Of a stretch of 64,000 nucleotides of DNA, positions 21,974 to 33,790 are shown piece by piece; the first letter of the stretch is position 1, and the number at the start of each line of letters is the position of its first letter. Source of the DNA: Cristatella mucedo (Eukaryota; Bryozoa; Phylactolaemata; Cristatellidae); contig WPIO01000058.1 in assembly GCA_009760855.2 (NCBI GenBank), positions 2,038,001 to 2,102,000 on the forward strand. Direction: 5' to 3'. A model generated the notes under the pieces. The model was not told where the DNA came from, ran no database searches, and saw only the letters and a list, made by a program, of their open reading frames with translations. The position numbers were made by a program, and so were the translations under genes.

Positions 21974-21975
<2 letters not shown>

Positions 21976-22436
21976 CGCGATCACCGAATCTTCTGACGTA
22001 GCCGATTCGGGCCTCACATTTCCAGCTTTCTGTCAAGGCGACTGCTTTACCGTTCACTTTATCAAATGTTCGCACGAAGTTTTTCTTACATTTTAGAGTT
22101 TTGGTGCTTCGCAAACAGTGTATGCTCTTTCCAAACGATTTACCACTGAAATGTAATCAGGCTTAATGAGAACGCTGCATGCACTCCAACGAAGAACTCC
22201 ACTTATGTCTGTGGCTTGGTAGGGTTTGTTGACAAGAGACTGATTTTTTGCCAAAACGAGGCATAACAGACACTGCAAGCATTTGCTTCCTGCTGTGGAG
22301 ATCGGTGCATGCTGTCAGTATATCAGTGAGGGCTGACACTTGAAAACGTACCTGGAAGACAGAACAATGCACATCAAAACGGTCCAAAGAAAGTTTCCAA
22401 GAACATCTACAGTTTGCCCTACTTAAATGCATTTCC
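21974..22436. other. Unassigned DNA
   Basis: No repeat or exon recognised. A possible acceptor CATCTACAG at 22404-22412 precedes the candidate exon described next. Confidence 0.3.
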
Positions 22437-22439
22437 TAG

Positions 22440-22600
22440 CACATCTCCGAATCCACCGAGCTATCTTTTGTTTGCTCTGATTTTCGCCGAGTTTCTGGTA
22501 GCCTTGACAGCTCTATCGCGGTTCGTTGCAGCAGGCTCTATTCGTGTTGGTGATGCCACTTACATTCACACTACACACACGAGTGTGATATGCTCAGCAG
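22440..22600 (+). CDS. Candidate host exon with one membrane segment
   Basis: An open stretch lies between a plausible acceptor (TGCATTTCCTAG, ending 22439) and a donor (CAG|GTGAGA at 22601). It would encode TSPNPPSYLLFALIFAEFLV followed by about 30 more residues, with a hydrophobic segment of roughly 20 residues. The donor leaves phase 1. No family is recognised. The next candidate with a compatible acceptor phase is 37723-37919, 15 kb downstream. Another acceptor at 22412 could start it earlier. It may also be chance. Confidence 0.22.
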
Positions 22601-22699
22601 GTGAGAAAATAATGAGTTATCTGCTCGAACTTCATATGTTTTTAGCAGGGATCCCAACTCGTGGAAGCCGGCATTGAAAGTGCTGCTGCCGCTGAGCTT

Positions 22700-23650
22700 G
22701 GGAGCCGGTGTTGCACGTTCATGTGAGCCAGGCTGCTGTATTACATCGTGGTAGGCTGGCTGCATTGCCCGCAGAAGGCAATCTATGGGGGTTTGTGTGT
22801 ACTTTAGTATCGTGTACCTGTAAGGTAAGCACTCCACCCCACTGCGTTAGAATTCTGAACCACCTCAAACAGCCACACAAGTATTGAGGCATGCAACAAC
22901 TTCAGGAGGGTGAGCCTATTGAGACAAGGGTGGCAAACTTGTTATTACTGAAGAAAACCAGTCCAAGTTAAGCTCGCGAAAGCACAATGTCAAAGACTAA
23001 TAAAAACGGACGTAACTTTAGTAGTAGATCCTAGATAACTAAGTGTTTACGATCTGCTGTGGCTGGTTGAACATTATGCTTCTACCTGCAAGTGCCAACC
23101 AAAGCCTGCTCCCAAACAAGACAATCTGGCATATATGCATACGCAGCTGCTACGTCAGCTGCTCTGAGTGAGGTCTAGCTTTTCTGAATTTTAAGACTTC
23201 TTTCGGGCAGCTACAGCCGCACACTCAGCATGCAGCACTGCTGGCCTGCTCTGCACTGGGATGGTACTGGGCAGCTAGCAGTCAGAGCGTGCTGCTGCTG
23301 CTGCCAGGTCAGGCAAAACGGGTCAGATGCACAACACGTGTGTGTGTGTGACAGTTTTTGAGATCTACCGTATGTCGGTCGTTTTGTCGTGATGGCATCG
23401 TGACTTGAAGTCTCGTCTCCGTGGGTGAAGTGCCAGGTACAAGTTACTGCCCGTCCCTCGCAGAGACATCATACAGGTGGGCAGAGATGTCCATTCAGCA
23501 CTGGGTGAGTACGAACAGCAGCAGCAACAGCGGCAGTGGCAGCGGCTGCAGCAGCGGCAGCTGCAGAAGCAGCAGCAGCAGCAGCAGCAGTGGCATATGG
23601 GTAGCGGCGCTCGGCTCGTACAAGCAGCAGCAGGTGCAGCCTGCCATAAC
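22700..23650. other. Unassigned DNA with CAG-rich stretch
   Basis: A short TG repeat lies at about 23338-23350 and CAG-rich sequence at about 23517-23595. A 144-codon + frame (23421-23855) reads the CAG tract as serine and a second frame reads it as glutamine. Neither has a conserved motif, so I do not call a gene. Confidence 0.3.
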
Positions 23651-23676
23651 AGCTCTAGCCACTGTCTTCCATAAAC

Positions 23677-23697
23677 GACGTCACTATCGTGACGTCA
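23677..23697. promoter_or_regulatory. Paired CRE sites in perfect inverted arrangement
   Basis: GACGTCAC, a four-base spacer TATC, and GTGACGTC form an exact inverted repeat; the right half extends to a full CRE, TGACGTCA (23690-23697). CREB/ATF-type factors bind such sites. No transcription start can be fixed from sequence, so function is inference. Confidence 0.4.
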
Positions 23698-23859
23698 GCA
23701 AATCCAGAAGCTTACAAGTGATTTCTGGCGACAATGCACTTGCCCAGATAGCCATATCTTTGCCAGCGGTGGCTAGTCCCAGGTCCGAGGCAGGCTGCAC
23801 CTACGAGCTCCGGTGTCAGTGCAGCGCCTGGATGCAGTTGGCTCATGCTACCTAGGGGG

Positions 23860-25195
23860 CGGCTGTTTCCCCGTTGCCAAAATTGTAGGATTGCAGCGGG
23901 CCAGCTGGCTATTTTTGCTTAGCAACCGGCTCCTCTGGCTGTGCAGCATTAATGAGCCAGTAGTGCCGGCAGCCAACTCTGCCTTGCATATCCATCCTGC
24001 CCGATTAGCGTCAAGCACCTAGCTGCTTCCACCGAGCTCGTCGGTAGGCTAATACTATTTATTACCTCTTCCATCCGATGCAAGCCGAGCAGCTGGCCAG
24101 GCCCACTACGGGTGGAGGAAAAGGAAGGGGTTCGTAAGCTGTGCATCTCTAGGGTTCGGCATTCCTAGTGGCATGCAGACCGAGCAAGTCCGGGCATGCC
24201 CAGGCACGCCCAGACAATGGCCGAACTTTCGGCAGCTGTGAACGCCGAGTTTGGCTCGTTCCTCTTCGAGAGATCCAGCTTGGACACGGGCCGGGACGAC
24301 GGCATAGTAGCCTGTCCGGCTGGTCTGGCTACCGGCTAGAGCCGTCAACTAACGACGGAGTCTCAGGCTGCAGCCTATATGCCGAGCTCAAGCAGAACCT
24401 CTGCCTCATGCTCAAGCGTCTTGGAAGCTGCCGTTTCGTACGTGCAGCAATTCGCGGGCAGTCGACTGCTCGCTCGGGATGACGTGCACGTGCTGGGGCA
24501 CGACCGGTGGTGCACGAACTTCGCTACAGGGGCAGAAGGGTGGGTGGGTGAGCAGCGAACTGCCACGCTGGCTGCAGCGGCTGCCTCTCACAGCAGGCTT
24601 GCCTGCGGCAAGGAGATAACCTCGTAGGGCCTTGGGGGGGGGGGGTAGGAGGGAGGAGGGAAAGAGCCAGGAGCTCACCGGACACTCGCTCGTCAAGGAG
24701 CAGTGTGGAGTCGCTTGCTTTAAGCCAAGATAGAAAAAATAATTGGCTGTCGCCAGGCAGCAGCTGCCTCGAGCAAGATTCTATAAATAGCTCGAGCCAT
24801 TGGCTGGGAAAAGACTGTTGAGGCTCGGGGAGGCATCGTGCAGGGGATACCGATCCAACGTACCCACGCCGAGAGGTTGGCTTATGCACGAGGCTGCCTG
24901 AAGAGGAAGATGCGAGAACGATTTCGTAGCTAGCTGCCTCAGATGCAGGCCAGGCTCACTGAGACGATGCTCAGGCTGCATCCTGTCGGTAAGCTATGCA
25001 GACGAGCTACTCGGCATGGAGCCTCGTGGCCATCTTTCAGATTCGGTGCCCACCAGCTCGGAGGCCCACAATGCCCTCTGCGGCACCAGAGAGACAGGGC
25101 AGTAACCTTAAGAATGCTGGTGCCTCGCCCTATTTTACCTCAACGTTCCCTTGGTCTAACCAGCCTTTGAACAAAATTCATTTGTTTATTTATGA
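23860..25195. other. Unassigned GC-rich DNA with possible TATA promoter
   Basis: Overlapping frames of 60-120 codons on both strands have no family match. A good TATA element, CTATAAATAG, lies at 24780-24789. Inverted CCAAT boxes (ATTGG) occur about 40 bases upstream and just downstream. A G13-type homopolymer lies near 24633-24646. Confidence 0.3.
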
Positions 25196-25199
25196 GATT

Positions 25200-25385
25200 C
25201 TCCACCGGTCTTGCCAGTGGCATAGCCGGGGCAGAAGGGCGTTTGTTAGCCCCCCCCCCCACACGACAAGGCAGCAACCCTGACCCCTTCATTCTTACGT
25301 CGACCTACCCTCATCACCAACGACGAAGTTATGTCTTAATTATACTCAATAAGCAACCGCCGGATTGGTTTCGAATAAAAACTTT
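25200..25385. repeat. Dispersed repeat, copy 2 (unclassified)
   Basis: This shares the block order of 955-1160: GTGGCATAGCCGGGGCAG, a C-run, then CATCACCAACGACGAAGTTATG and GCAACCGCC. The class is unknown. The start resembles the GTGGC(G/A)TAGCC motif seen at ends of some invertebrate repeats. Confidence 0.35.
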
Positions 25386-25424
25386 GATTTTTGCTATAAT
25401 TTGCCATAAGTTTCGGGTCCAGCC

Positions 25425-25590
25425 AGAGCCGTTATGGCCCACTATGTTAGCTGGTTTCTGTTCACGACATCGAGGTCGTGGTTTCGAATCTTTCGGTGGG
25501 CAGTCCTTTATTGCCGCTGCAAGCGGTGGCCTTTAAGGCTCTTTTGAACCTCCATAAAAAGACTATTAAATCAACTAGTATTTTTTATAC
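25425..25590 (+). mobile_element. SINE-B copy
   Basis: The tRNA-like head contains GTGGTTTCGAATCTTTCGG at the B-box. The body has GCAAGCGGTGGCC, the 3' part has CTATTAAATCAACTAG, and the tail is T-rich. It is moderately diverged from the 10.7 kb copy. Confidence 0.7.
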
Positions 25591-25594
25591 GTGA

Positions 25595-26030
25595 ACATCT
25601 TTCAGGTCTTGCCTGCTACATACAAGTTTCTCAAGTATTGCCCCACTCCCAAATGAAAATTCTTGCTTCGAGAATGGGCCTCACACTGTAAAACCCGTGC
25701 AAACACCTTGAGCTTAAGTGTCTATGCAAGCTGGAGACCTTCATTTTCACATTTAAAGGTAGTTTACAGTAAAGCATCCGCAATGACCTATCTACAGTGT
25801 TTCAAGTAAGTACAAGCACGGTAAAAATCTTACAGCTGTACTCGAGACAGCCGATTGATCCAACGACCAACTCATTTTAACCTGGTCGTCAGCTTTTAGT
25901 TTTATTTTTAGATCACTACACTATGCCTATACGATTATAAAAGTTGAACTGGCCTACCTACGTGTTCGACTGGAGCAGCATGCTTGTGCATGCCAAGCTA
26001 TATTAAGTTCCATATAAAAGCAATAACAAT
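25595..26030. other. Unassigned DNA
   Basis: No exon or repeat recognised. Confidence 0.3.
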
Positions 26031-26034
26031 AAAA

Positions 26035-26155
26035 TATAATTCATTGGTATATCATCCTAAGAGAACTTAATCTCTATCCAGGGGGTTCGAATATGCCTCG
26101 GGGCTCAAGCATTTGACCGTGGAGGTCAAAGGTGAGCACCTTGATCCCTATGCCG
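26035..26155 (-). mobile_element. SINE-A copy, decayed
   Basis: Read on the minus strand it shows the tail and stem-loop block (CCTAAGAGAACTTAATCTCT), then GCCTCGGGGCTCAAGC at the B-box position and GAGCACCTTGATCCC near the head. Confidence 0.6.
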
Positions 26156-26159
26156 TACC

Positions 26160-27830
26160 GGGCAGGTACATAGTCAGATGCATTGTGGCTGAGCCGCCCG
26201 GTGGATAGGTGTAGCACTAAACGCCCCAAATAATGCCACTGCACCAGAGGGAAATAAGGCTACGTCGTGTCTTCCCTAGGGAGCTGCTTCCATGATGTCT
26301 GACACCAGTGCTAAATTTGGAATTTCCCAGTGGATTTATCGACCGGGAAGGTCATGCATTCCTTACTTAGATAATCCAGCTTAATGTACCAGCTGTCTCC
26401 ATTAAAGCGGTCACCCCTTCCTTTCTAGGGGCATTTCAGAGGGCTGCACTGTGAAGGGCACTGTGCAGCATTGTGTCCCTAGCCTGATCTGGTTGCTTTG
26501 CTCAGGCGGACTGCATAAAGGGTACAAATGAGGGTCTAGGACGCGATCGAGTGAGCAATGATAAAAAGAAAAAGATACCGATAATAATTCTTTAATAGTA
26601 GTAGCAAACATAAAATGCAGAGGCATAATTCAAAGCAAAAGAACCTTGATCGGATCCTGCTTCATCCTTATAACATCAATTTAGCTAACGTTTTCTTGCA
26701 CCAAGTCGCCAGATGGTCGGCTTACGATTTGGATGCAACACCAGTGCAATACGCAGAATTTAGTTTGATCAATTTCACCTATCTATCGCAGCTGGAAGTT
26801 GATTATGCCATAATAAGTCATGCCAAAAGCTATTTAACTATTCCCTACTGCTGATAATGCATGCTTAGTCGATAATTTCATATATTACTTCTGTGGATCC
26901 GACTTCGAAAGATTGAGATGTTGGCTGTACAAGAACAATGCCCGCATCTTTCTGATACAATTCTGTTGGCTCGGTGGCCTCGGTGCATCGGTATTGGAGG
27001 AGCCTTAATAGTTGTTGCAAGCAGATTCAGCCCCTTATCCATTATGGTCAGCCAAATGTAGCGAGTGCAGTGGCGAGTGGGTCAAAACTTGGTAAAAATG
27101 GGTAAATTAAACAACGGGTACTGCATTGCTTGCATCTATAATTGCTGTGCCTGCAAGCAAATTTGAGTTAGGTAACCTTCTGCATCGCTTCGAGCTAAAT
27201 AACAGATTGGGTAAGGACGTCAGCAGGACAACAGCGGCAGTTTTGCTTATCACTCCAACGTATTATAATTTATAAATTCTTCCTGCAACCCGGCATCTGC
27301 TTCATCACCGCAAGCTGACAGACAAAGGTAGTTTGAAAGTGTTAGACAAACAAGAGCTGGGTATATAATCAAGATTTCTTTCATTTTTTAAGCACATCGA
27401 GCAGGCTATGAGCCAAACCACCGTGGTCTGATACACGGGTATTTTTTTGAATTCCCGCTTTTGCGGCCTCCTGTCAGATTCACTGAGTATGCTCAGACGC
27501 CCACCAACACATCGCCTTGGGTCAATGTTCGCAGAATGGTGCTGCCATTGACCTGCTGCAATCTGGAGGCACTGCTAGCAGCAGCAGCAGACCGCCTTTC
27601 ACACAGTCTCTTTGGTTTGTGCCTGTCAGCCTCGCTTTGAGCTTGTCAGGCTCTGCAGCTGCAGCATTAGTAGCAGCTGCAGCATTAGTGGCAGCAGCAG
27701 TGGGTGCAGGAAGCGGCAGTAGGGTGCTATGGTTGCCACTGGCTGCATCGGCATTCGCCCGAGCTGTTCTTCACTTTTAGAGATGGGCTGCTGCAGCAGC
27801 ACATAGCACCACGAAGGAGGAGGCGGTTTT
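26160..27830. other. Unassigned DNA
   Basis: Frames at 26615-26854 and 27517-27780 have no recognised motif. The latter is alanine-rich because it reads GCA/GCT repeats. Confidence 0.3.
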
Positions 27831-27837
27831 AGACTGC

Positions 27838-27978
27838 TTATAATAATAATAATAACAATAATGATAATAATAATAATAACAATAATAATAGAAATAATAC
27901 ATTTGCACAACTCTCCAGAGAACTTTATTTTAGGCACTGTACATGCGCAGTAAAGAAAGCAAGACAAATGGTTAGTGG
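27838..27978 (-). mobile_element. LINE-A 3'-end fragment with long tail
   Basis: An expanded, interrupted TAA-type tail (27838-27898) is followed by TTTGCACAACTCTCCAGAG and a decayed stem-loop plus a short piece of 3' UTR (ATGGTTAGTGG). Confidence 0.6.
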
Positions 27979-29099
27979 AAATTACCTTGAAGCCAATGCA
28001 GGGCCCCATCGTACTGATAGACTGAGGGCGAGCTGCACGAGCACGAACCGCTCGCCTGATCCCGGGGGGGGGGCTTCCCGGGGGCTAGAGCCCATCACCC
28101 ATACTCTGATCCGCGCAGCAGCGCCCGAAAGCAGCAGTCCGCAGGCTGTCTGCAGCTGCTTCCTGTGCCAAATCGGTATGCTAGCCTGGCAAATCGGTAA
28201 CAGCCGTGAACAGATGCACCAATGCAGATTCGATGAAGTGGAGCTGCAGTAAGGACGGCCGATGAGCATACCGATGTTTCTGGGCCTGTGGCAAGCCCTC
28301 CTCGTAAATGCCAGGTGCAAGCTTGTGCATTCCGGGCCAGTCACGTGGCCACGTTGCATGGAGCAGGCCGCAAAGATAAGCAGTTTAGAGCTGTGACAGC
28401 TACTCGATTGACTGATGCTGCCAGCGAAATGGGCTGCCTATATTGACACATTAGTCTTGTAACCGGGCATACGCAATGGCCTTGATTTGATCAGCTGACG
28501 ATGAGCCTGCACATCGTAGGCAACACTCACAGATCTGCTGCTGCTGCTGACAATTTCTGCACCCTTAGATCCAGGCCGAAGGTGGACACCTGTAACCCTT
28601 GTGTATTTCGACAGCACGTTGCCCATGCGTGGCCGCAGAGCGGCAGCGGAGCATGGCTCACTCAGTGCCTGTGCACAGTGTAGGGTAGGGGACAATGGGC
28701 TGCCTGCTGTGCTATCTGTCATGATGCCCAGTCAGGCAGCACCTACCAAACCCAAAGGAAAACGAGCCATTGTCAGCGGATGGTTTTCATTGGCATGCGT
28801 CGTGTTTACCTTCGACGAAACCGACAGGTGGTGTCATCAGCGGCAGCCTCGGCAACAAGGAGGCTGCTGCTGCTGCAGCTCTCACTCACTCACCTGGCCG
28901 GTAGCACCTAAACGAACTCACCTAGGCTTGCGTAACACGCCTCTAGCTATGCAGCTTCTAATTTATGGATAACTCTTATAGACAAAATGGTATACATAAA
29001 ACAGATGCAAATAAAAATTTATGCGACCCTTACAAGCTAGTTGAGAAAGAGAGGTAGAGCAATGGTGAAGGTGAGACACTGGGTAAGGATGAGAAAATA

Positions 29100-29103
<4 letters not shown>

Positions 29104-29153
<50 letters not shown>
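29104..29153. repeat. (GA)n microsatellite
   Basis: About 25 uninterrupted GA units. Confidence 0.97.
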
Positions 29154-29157
<4 letters not shown>

Positions 29158-30473
29158 AGTGGGGAATCAAAGACTAGATGGTGGGTTTGGGGCAAGATAA
29201 TGCTGCCCTAACAATGCCAAGTTCAACCGAAGACCATTTGACGGCCAGTCGTAAAAGCAAGCTCAAACAATGGCTGTCTCCTCCAAGTAGGCAATGTCCG
29301 AACACATGGCAGCGATGACAAGAGCCATCGTCCATGCCAAGAATCAAGAAAGCAAGGTGCCAACACTGAATGCCGACCGATGGCACTGTCCAGTAGCAAT
29401 AGCTCCGGCTCTGCCACAGTAGCGCCATTTAGCCCTTGCTGTTTCAATAGTTGTCCCCCTGGACCCCCTTTAAAGTCCAACCAAGCGTGTTTGCGAATGC
29501 AATTGAATTTGAAATGGATTAAGAAAGAGTAGCAGCATCAACCGCAAACCAGCTGGCCATTTCCCGAGTTGTCCCTGGACACCAAAACAAAATAATGGTA
29601 TCCATTTATCATTACTTAATTGCAATTCTCCAAGCACTTTGTTCTCCCCCATTTGCCAGGAGCTGGCAGCTCTGCAGATCGATTCTGAGACATAAGAGCC
29701 TCGTGCATAAAGAGCCGAGCTTCGCCGGATCGACCGAGAATCTGGGCCCGGCTTGCCAAAGTCGGCTGCAAGGCGACAATTTCGAAGTGACAGCTTCTTT
29801 GAGGACTCTCTCCTCGACAATACTGCCACATGACTGTTGTCAACAAGCTGCCATTAACGGCAATCTCGGTAAACAGGCGCATCTGGGTGGCAGGACCAAC
29901 TGAGATTTTTAATTAGCCTCGATTTTGAATACTAGCATAAGACACAGACGTTCGTTCCACGTCCGTGAGAAGCTTCTCTGTTCAGAAGTACTAGCATTTA
30001 TTTAATATAACGTCAGAGAAAGTTTTCGTAGAGCACGGGTCAGTGAGAAGTACGACCGGCTGCACATGCTAAGCAACTGCAGCTGTGACTAGGAATGAGA
30101 ATGAGCTCGAGGCAGCTACAATTAGTGAGCAACAATTGCCTTTGAGAAACATTCACTCGAGGAAGCTTGAAGTGCATGCAGTGCCTCTGCTAGCTGGGCG
30201 TCAGCTGGTGAAGAATCAAGCCAATGCCAATAGATCTTGGCTTGGGCCGAACATGTTTGCATGCTCAGCTAGTCGGGTTGTCCCGGTGTAACCTAGTGTA
30301 ACCCCGGTGTAACCCCAGTGTAATCCCGGTTATTGCAATGCTCCACGTTTACGACCTTGGAGCATGGCAACTGGCTTTGACAGGGAGATCGCCTACAATA
30401 TAGTCTGCGACAAGCAGGCTTATGAGCAGTGCGATATTTAATTCTGCAACTATTATTAACTCTCGTGACTGGC

Positions 30474-30475
<2 letters not shown>

Positions 30476-30512
<37 letters not shown>
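30476..30512. repeat. (TA)n microsatellite
   Basis: About 18 TA units, uninterrupted. Confidence 0.97.
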
Positions 30513-30513
<1 letters not shown>

Positions 30514-30624
30514 TTAAGGAGAGAAACCAACCCCTGAGCTCTCCGAGTTCTTGCTATGTAAGTGTTGAAATGAGGACAAAACTATCTGATGCTACCGAGT
30601 GCATGATTTTGGCCTTACTCTGAA

Positions 30625-30797
30625 TAAATAAATAAAATAAATCCTAGCTGATTAAACAGCCTCTTTTGTATAGCGACAGAAGAGCCTTTACGGCTATCAC
30701 CACCGCTTGCAGTGGCGATAAAGGATCGCCCCACCGCAGGAATCGAACCCACGACCTCGGGACCGAGGCCGTGAAAGCAACCGCCTTACCCAGTGTG
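30625..30797 (-). mobile_element. SINE-B copy, well preserved
   Basis: The minus-strand element starts at an AATAAATAAATAAA tail (about 30623-30641). It then shows GCTGATTAAACAGCC, TGTATAGCGACAGAAGAGCC, GGCTATCACCACCGC, and a B-box AATCGAACCC. The head ends at about GCAACCGCCTTACCC. The poly-TTTA type tail is clear here. Confidence 0.82.
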
Positions 30798-30799
30798 AA

Positions 30800-31940
30800 T
30801 GGCAATGGTTCGGCCCTTTTGCTACTAGAGAGGTTGTGCACAGCTTTTTCTTTTTCGATTTTCCTACAACCATCTTTTATGGCACCTTTTAACACTCACT
30901 GTGAACGGCGTCCAGACATTGTTCTTAGATTCATCAAAAGGATTTCTAGCAATCTTTAAGTACACTTAATTATTCTTACTACATCTTACAGTACGTGTAC
31001 TTGCTTCTTTTGTAGCCAACTTTTTCTGAAGTGGTCCAAGAAAGAAAAACCAAGAGAATGAGAGTGAGACAGAGGGATGGAGATTTTGTTTGACAGAAGG
31101 ATAGATGTATGGATGAATGAATGGATGGAGAGGTAGTTGGATGGATGGCTGGCTGGCTGGGTGGATGGATGGATATTTTGAGGCTGGGAGTTAGCCTGGT
31201 TCCAAAAGGCCGTCGCTCATTCACGACAGTGAGCAGTGCTCATTGGTGATACATCCGTGAGCAGATATGCAACCCTGCTCACAGTGCTCGCACTGAATCA
31301 AAGGCAGCATCACAAGGGCAGTTGCACGGCCTAAAAAGTACAAGAGTCACAAGGACAAAAACAATTGTCGTGGCTCAAGGCAAAGTTCAAACTAGAATCA
31401 GATCTCAGCTGCAGATCTCAAATGGAGTTGAATCCGGAGCTATAAATCCTAGGACTACGGAATGCGAACGTTTTTTGTGTGTGTGAGATACAGTTACAAG
31501 TGTGTTTTCTTAGCTTATCTGGTGATTGATTGGAAGGCCGCCAGGGTGATGGCGTTACATCCTTTGCCAGCTTTGGGCACCCTGCTTTTGAAATGGCATT
31601 GCAAGCAGCATTCTTTCCAAAGTTTTTTTAAGTTCTCCTTCTGGTATGTTGTAATTAACTCAGCTAATGCAGCTGGATTAACATAGTCTTCAAGCACCTC
31701 GATGGTCTAAAAAAGCGAGCACAAGTCTGATGAAAGTTCGGTGAGGGCACGTGGATCATGCATGGGCTGAGGTGAACTGCTGCTGGCATGCCCCAAGCAC
31801 GTGTATTCCCACACGTTGGCTCGTGCCACATCAGAGTGACAAAAGCAATGAAAGCAGCCAATTAGAGCACAGCTAGCTCGTGGCCCAGGGAATAGGTATG
31901 CGTCCTCCCCCTTCCCTGCTGAGATTAGGGCAAGACCGAG
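30800..31940. other. Unassigned DNA with GGAT-type minisatellite
   Basis: Variants of GGAT/GGCT repeats lie at about 31101-31172. No gene or interspersed repeat recognised elsewhere in the stretch. Confidence 0.35.
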
Positions 31941-31944
31941 AATT

Positions 31945-33020
31945 TCTTCCAGCACCTCACTGTCCTACTTCAAGCCTGCCCCTAGTGACCTCATCTCCAA
32001 GCTCGTCTCGCTGCCTAAGAAGACCGCCAGCCCTCTAGACCCCACGTGTATGTGTTATTCTTCTGAGATGCATCGATTTGATACTGCCCTGCATAACTAA
32101 CGTGATAAAATAGCCCTTCGCCTCTGGTCTGACTGAGCTGCATCCTTCAAAAAGAATGTTGTTAGGCCGCTCATTAAAATGGCAACTCTAGAGCTAATCA
32201 AAAGGGTAACAGTAGCAAACACCCGGTGGTCTTCCTACTGCCATTACTATCAACGATACTGGAACGAGAGTGGCAGACCAGCTAAAGTCTTATACCAAAA
32301 CTTGAAACCCAGCCAGTAAGTTCCAGAAAGGTTTTAGAGTTAATCACTTCACCGAGTCAGCATTACTGTGGCTGTATAACGACCTTCGGAGGAATGCAGA
32401 CTCAGGTACTTAGAGTCTCTCTGATTGTCTTTCTTTATCTTTTGCCAGCCATTTAATACCATTGATCACTATGTCCCTTCTTGAATGCCTCTCATCTCGC
32501 TTGGGTATCACTGGCAATGCACTGCAATGGTTCAAATCTTATCTCAACAGCAGACTCCAGAACATTGATGTCAACTGGAAACAATAATCCTCTTGGGGCC
32601 TCTAAAGTACTGGCTACCCTGCGGCTTTGTGCTTTGTCAGCTTGTTTTCAAAAGTTTATACTCTCCCTCCGAGGATGCATCGCTAAGTACAACTCCGGCT
32701 TTCATTTTTATGCAGATGACACACAGATGTACCTGTGCTTTGATTCCTCCCTGTCTTTCAGCATGTCAAACTCTCTCAACCCACTGGCTGTATGTATTGC
32801 TCACGTTGGCATTTGGATGGCAGCAAACAGAAATTCCTCATAGCATCTGCACAAAATCTGGGTGTCCAGTTTCAAAGTGCACTTTCACTTGACAAGCACA
32901 TCAACTCCGACAGTCAAGTCGGCCTACTTTGAGCTTTGCAATGCTGGAAAATTTGGGCTTGTTAATACAGGGCCATCACATGCAAGGTGGTCCACGCATT
33001 TGAGACATCCCTGCCTCAAT
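31945..33020 (+). mobile_element. LINE-A, decayed copy lacking both ends
   Basis: It begins near the linker before the RT domain (CCTAGTGACCTCATCTCC) and runs through the RT core. The YADD box ([14 protein letters not shown] within a + frame) is at about 32708-32745. It continues to the segment after the catalytic box and ends near 33020, next to a minus-strand LINE-B. Many substitutions and small deletions make it clearly old. Confidence 0.8.
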
Positions 33021-33044
33021 TTATGTAACTTTCTTCTCGAAGCT

Positions 33045-33790
33045 TTTGACGATGATGCGATGATCTATCTCCATCTGCAACTCCATAAAGCCACAAAGAC
33101 TTTATGGATGTTATACAGGAGAGTTTGTATAGCGCAATCACAGCCTAAGCGGCTTTTGGTACCCAACAGACCTCGTCTCACGCAACCAAGAGAAAGTGGG
33201 AAGCATGGCAGAGTCAGGAGAGCAGTTGAGGTAGTGAGTAGCATGGAAGTGGCAGCTCAGGACCGATGAAAAGGATGAGCCATAGTCGGCAGCAGAAGAG
33301 TAGTTGTCGGTGCGTAAGAATTGTGGAAGCGACTTCCACAGTCTAGTACCTGCAGAGCTAAAGCTTATGTCGCCAAGAGTCTTTAGGCAAAGGAATGGAA
33401 CAGCTAATTGATTGTCCATACTGGACCTGAGGGCACGAGGAGGTTGAAACTGGTGCAGCAGCACAGCTAGGTATGAAGCAGTTAAGCAGTGGCAGGCCTT
33501 GGGGGTCAGCATATGAACGTTGCTCTGTGTCCATTGATCAACCGGCAGCCATCCTAGCTCTTTTAGCAAAGGAGACACGTGTTCAAACCTCTGGGACTTG
33601 AAGACCAGCCTTGCAGCCATATTCATAGTCAGCTGCAATGGCATAGTTGCCTTTTTTGGTTGACCAGTCAAAAAGGAATTACAGTCATCAAGCCGAGACA
33701 GATCTAAGGAGCTAGTTAAATTGTTTGCAAGCCACTGTGGAAGATAGCTCCTAATATTGGATTGGGATCGGACGTGATGGCAAGGATGAG
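33045..33790 (-). mobile_element. LINE-B 3' half
   Basis: On the minus strand it carries the C-terminal half of LINE-B (HHVRS...LPQWLANNLTSSL, ...KSQRFEHVSPLLKELGWLPV..., FSSAGTRLW) and the 3' UTR. Its terminal block GTATAGCGC...CTCCATCTG lies at about 33057-33135. It joins, without a boundary of its own, to a second LINE-B segment at about 33790. Confidence 0.8.

Larger units (their letters stand above)
27980..30620. other. Unassigned DNA with microsatellites
   Basis: It contains (GA)n at 29104-29153 and (TA)n at 30476-30512. Frames of 60-127 codons occur on both strands (for example 29470-29829 minus) with no motif that I recognise. No paired splice sites support an exon chain. Confidence 0.35.

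Noticed and set aside
21688-22114. Long leucine/serine and arginine/glutamate frames
   Set aside because: They are translations of the (GA)n microsatellite.
23421-23855. 144-codon frame rich in serine and glycine as a host gene
   Set aside because: Most of its low-complexity content is a CAG-rich repeat read in one of three open frames. No conserved domain or splice pair supports it.
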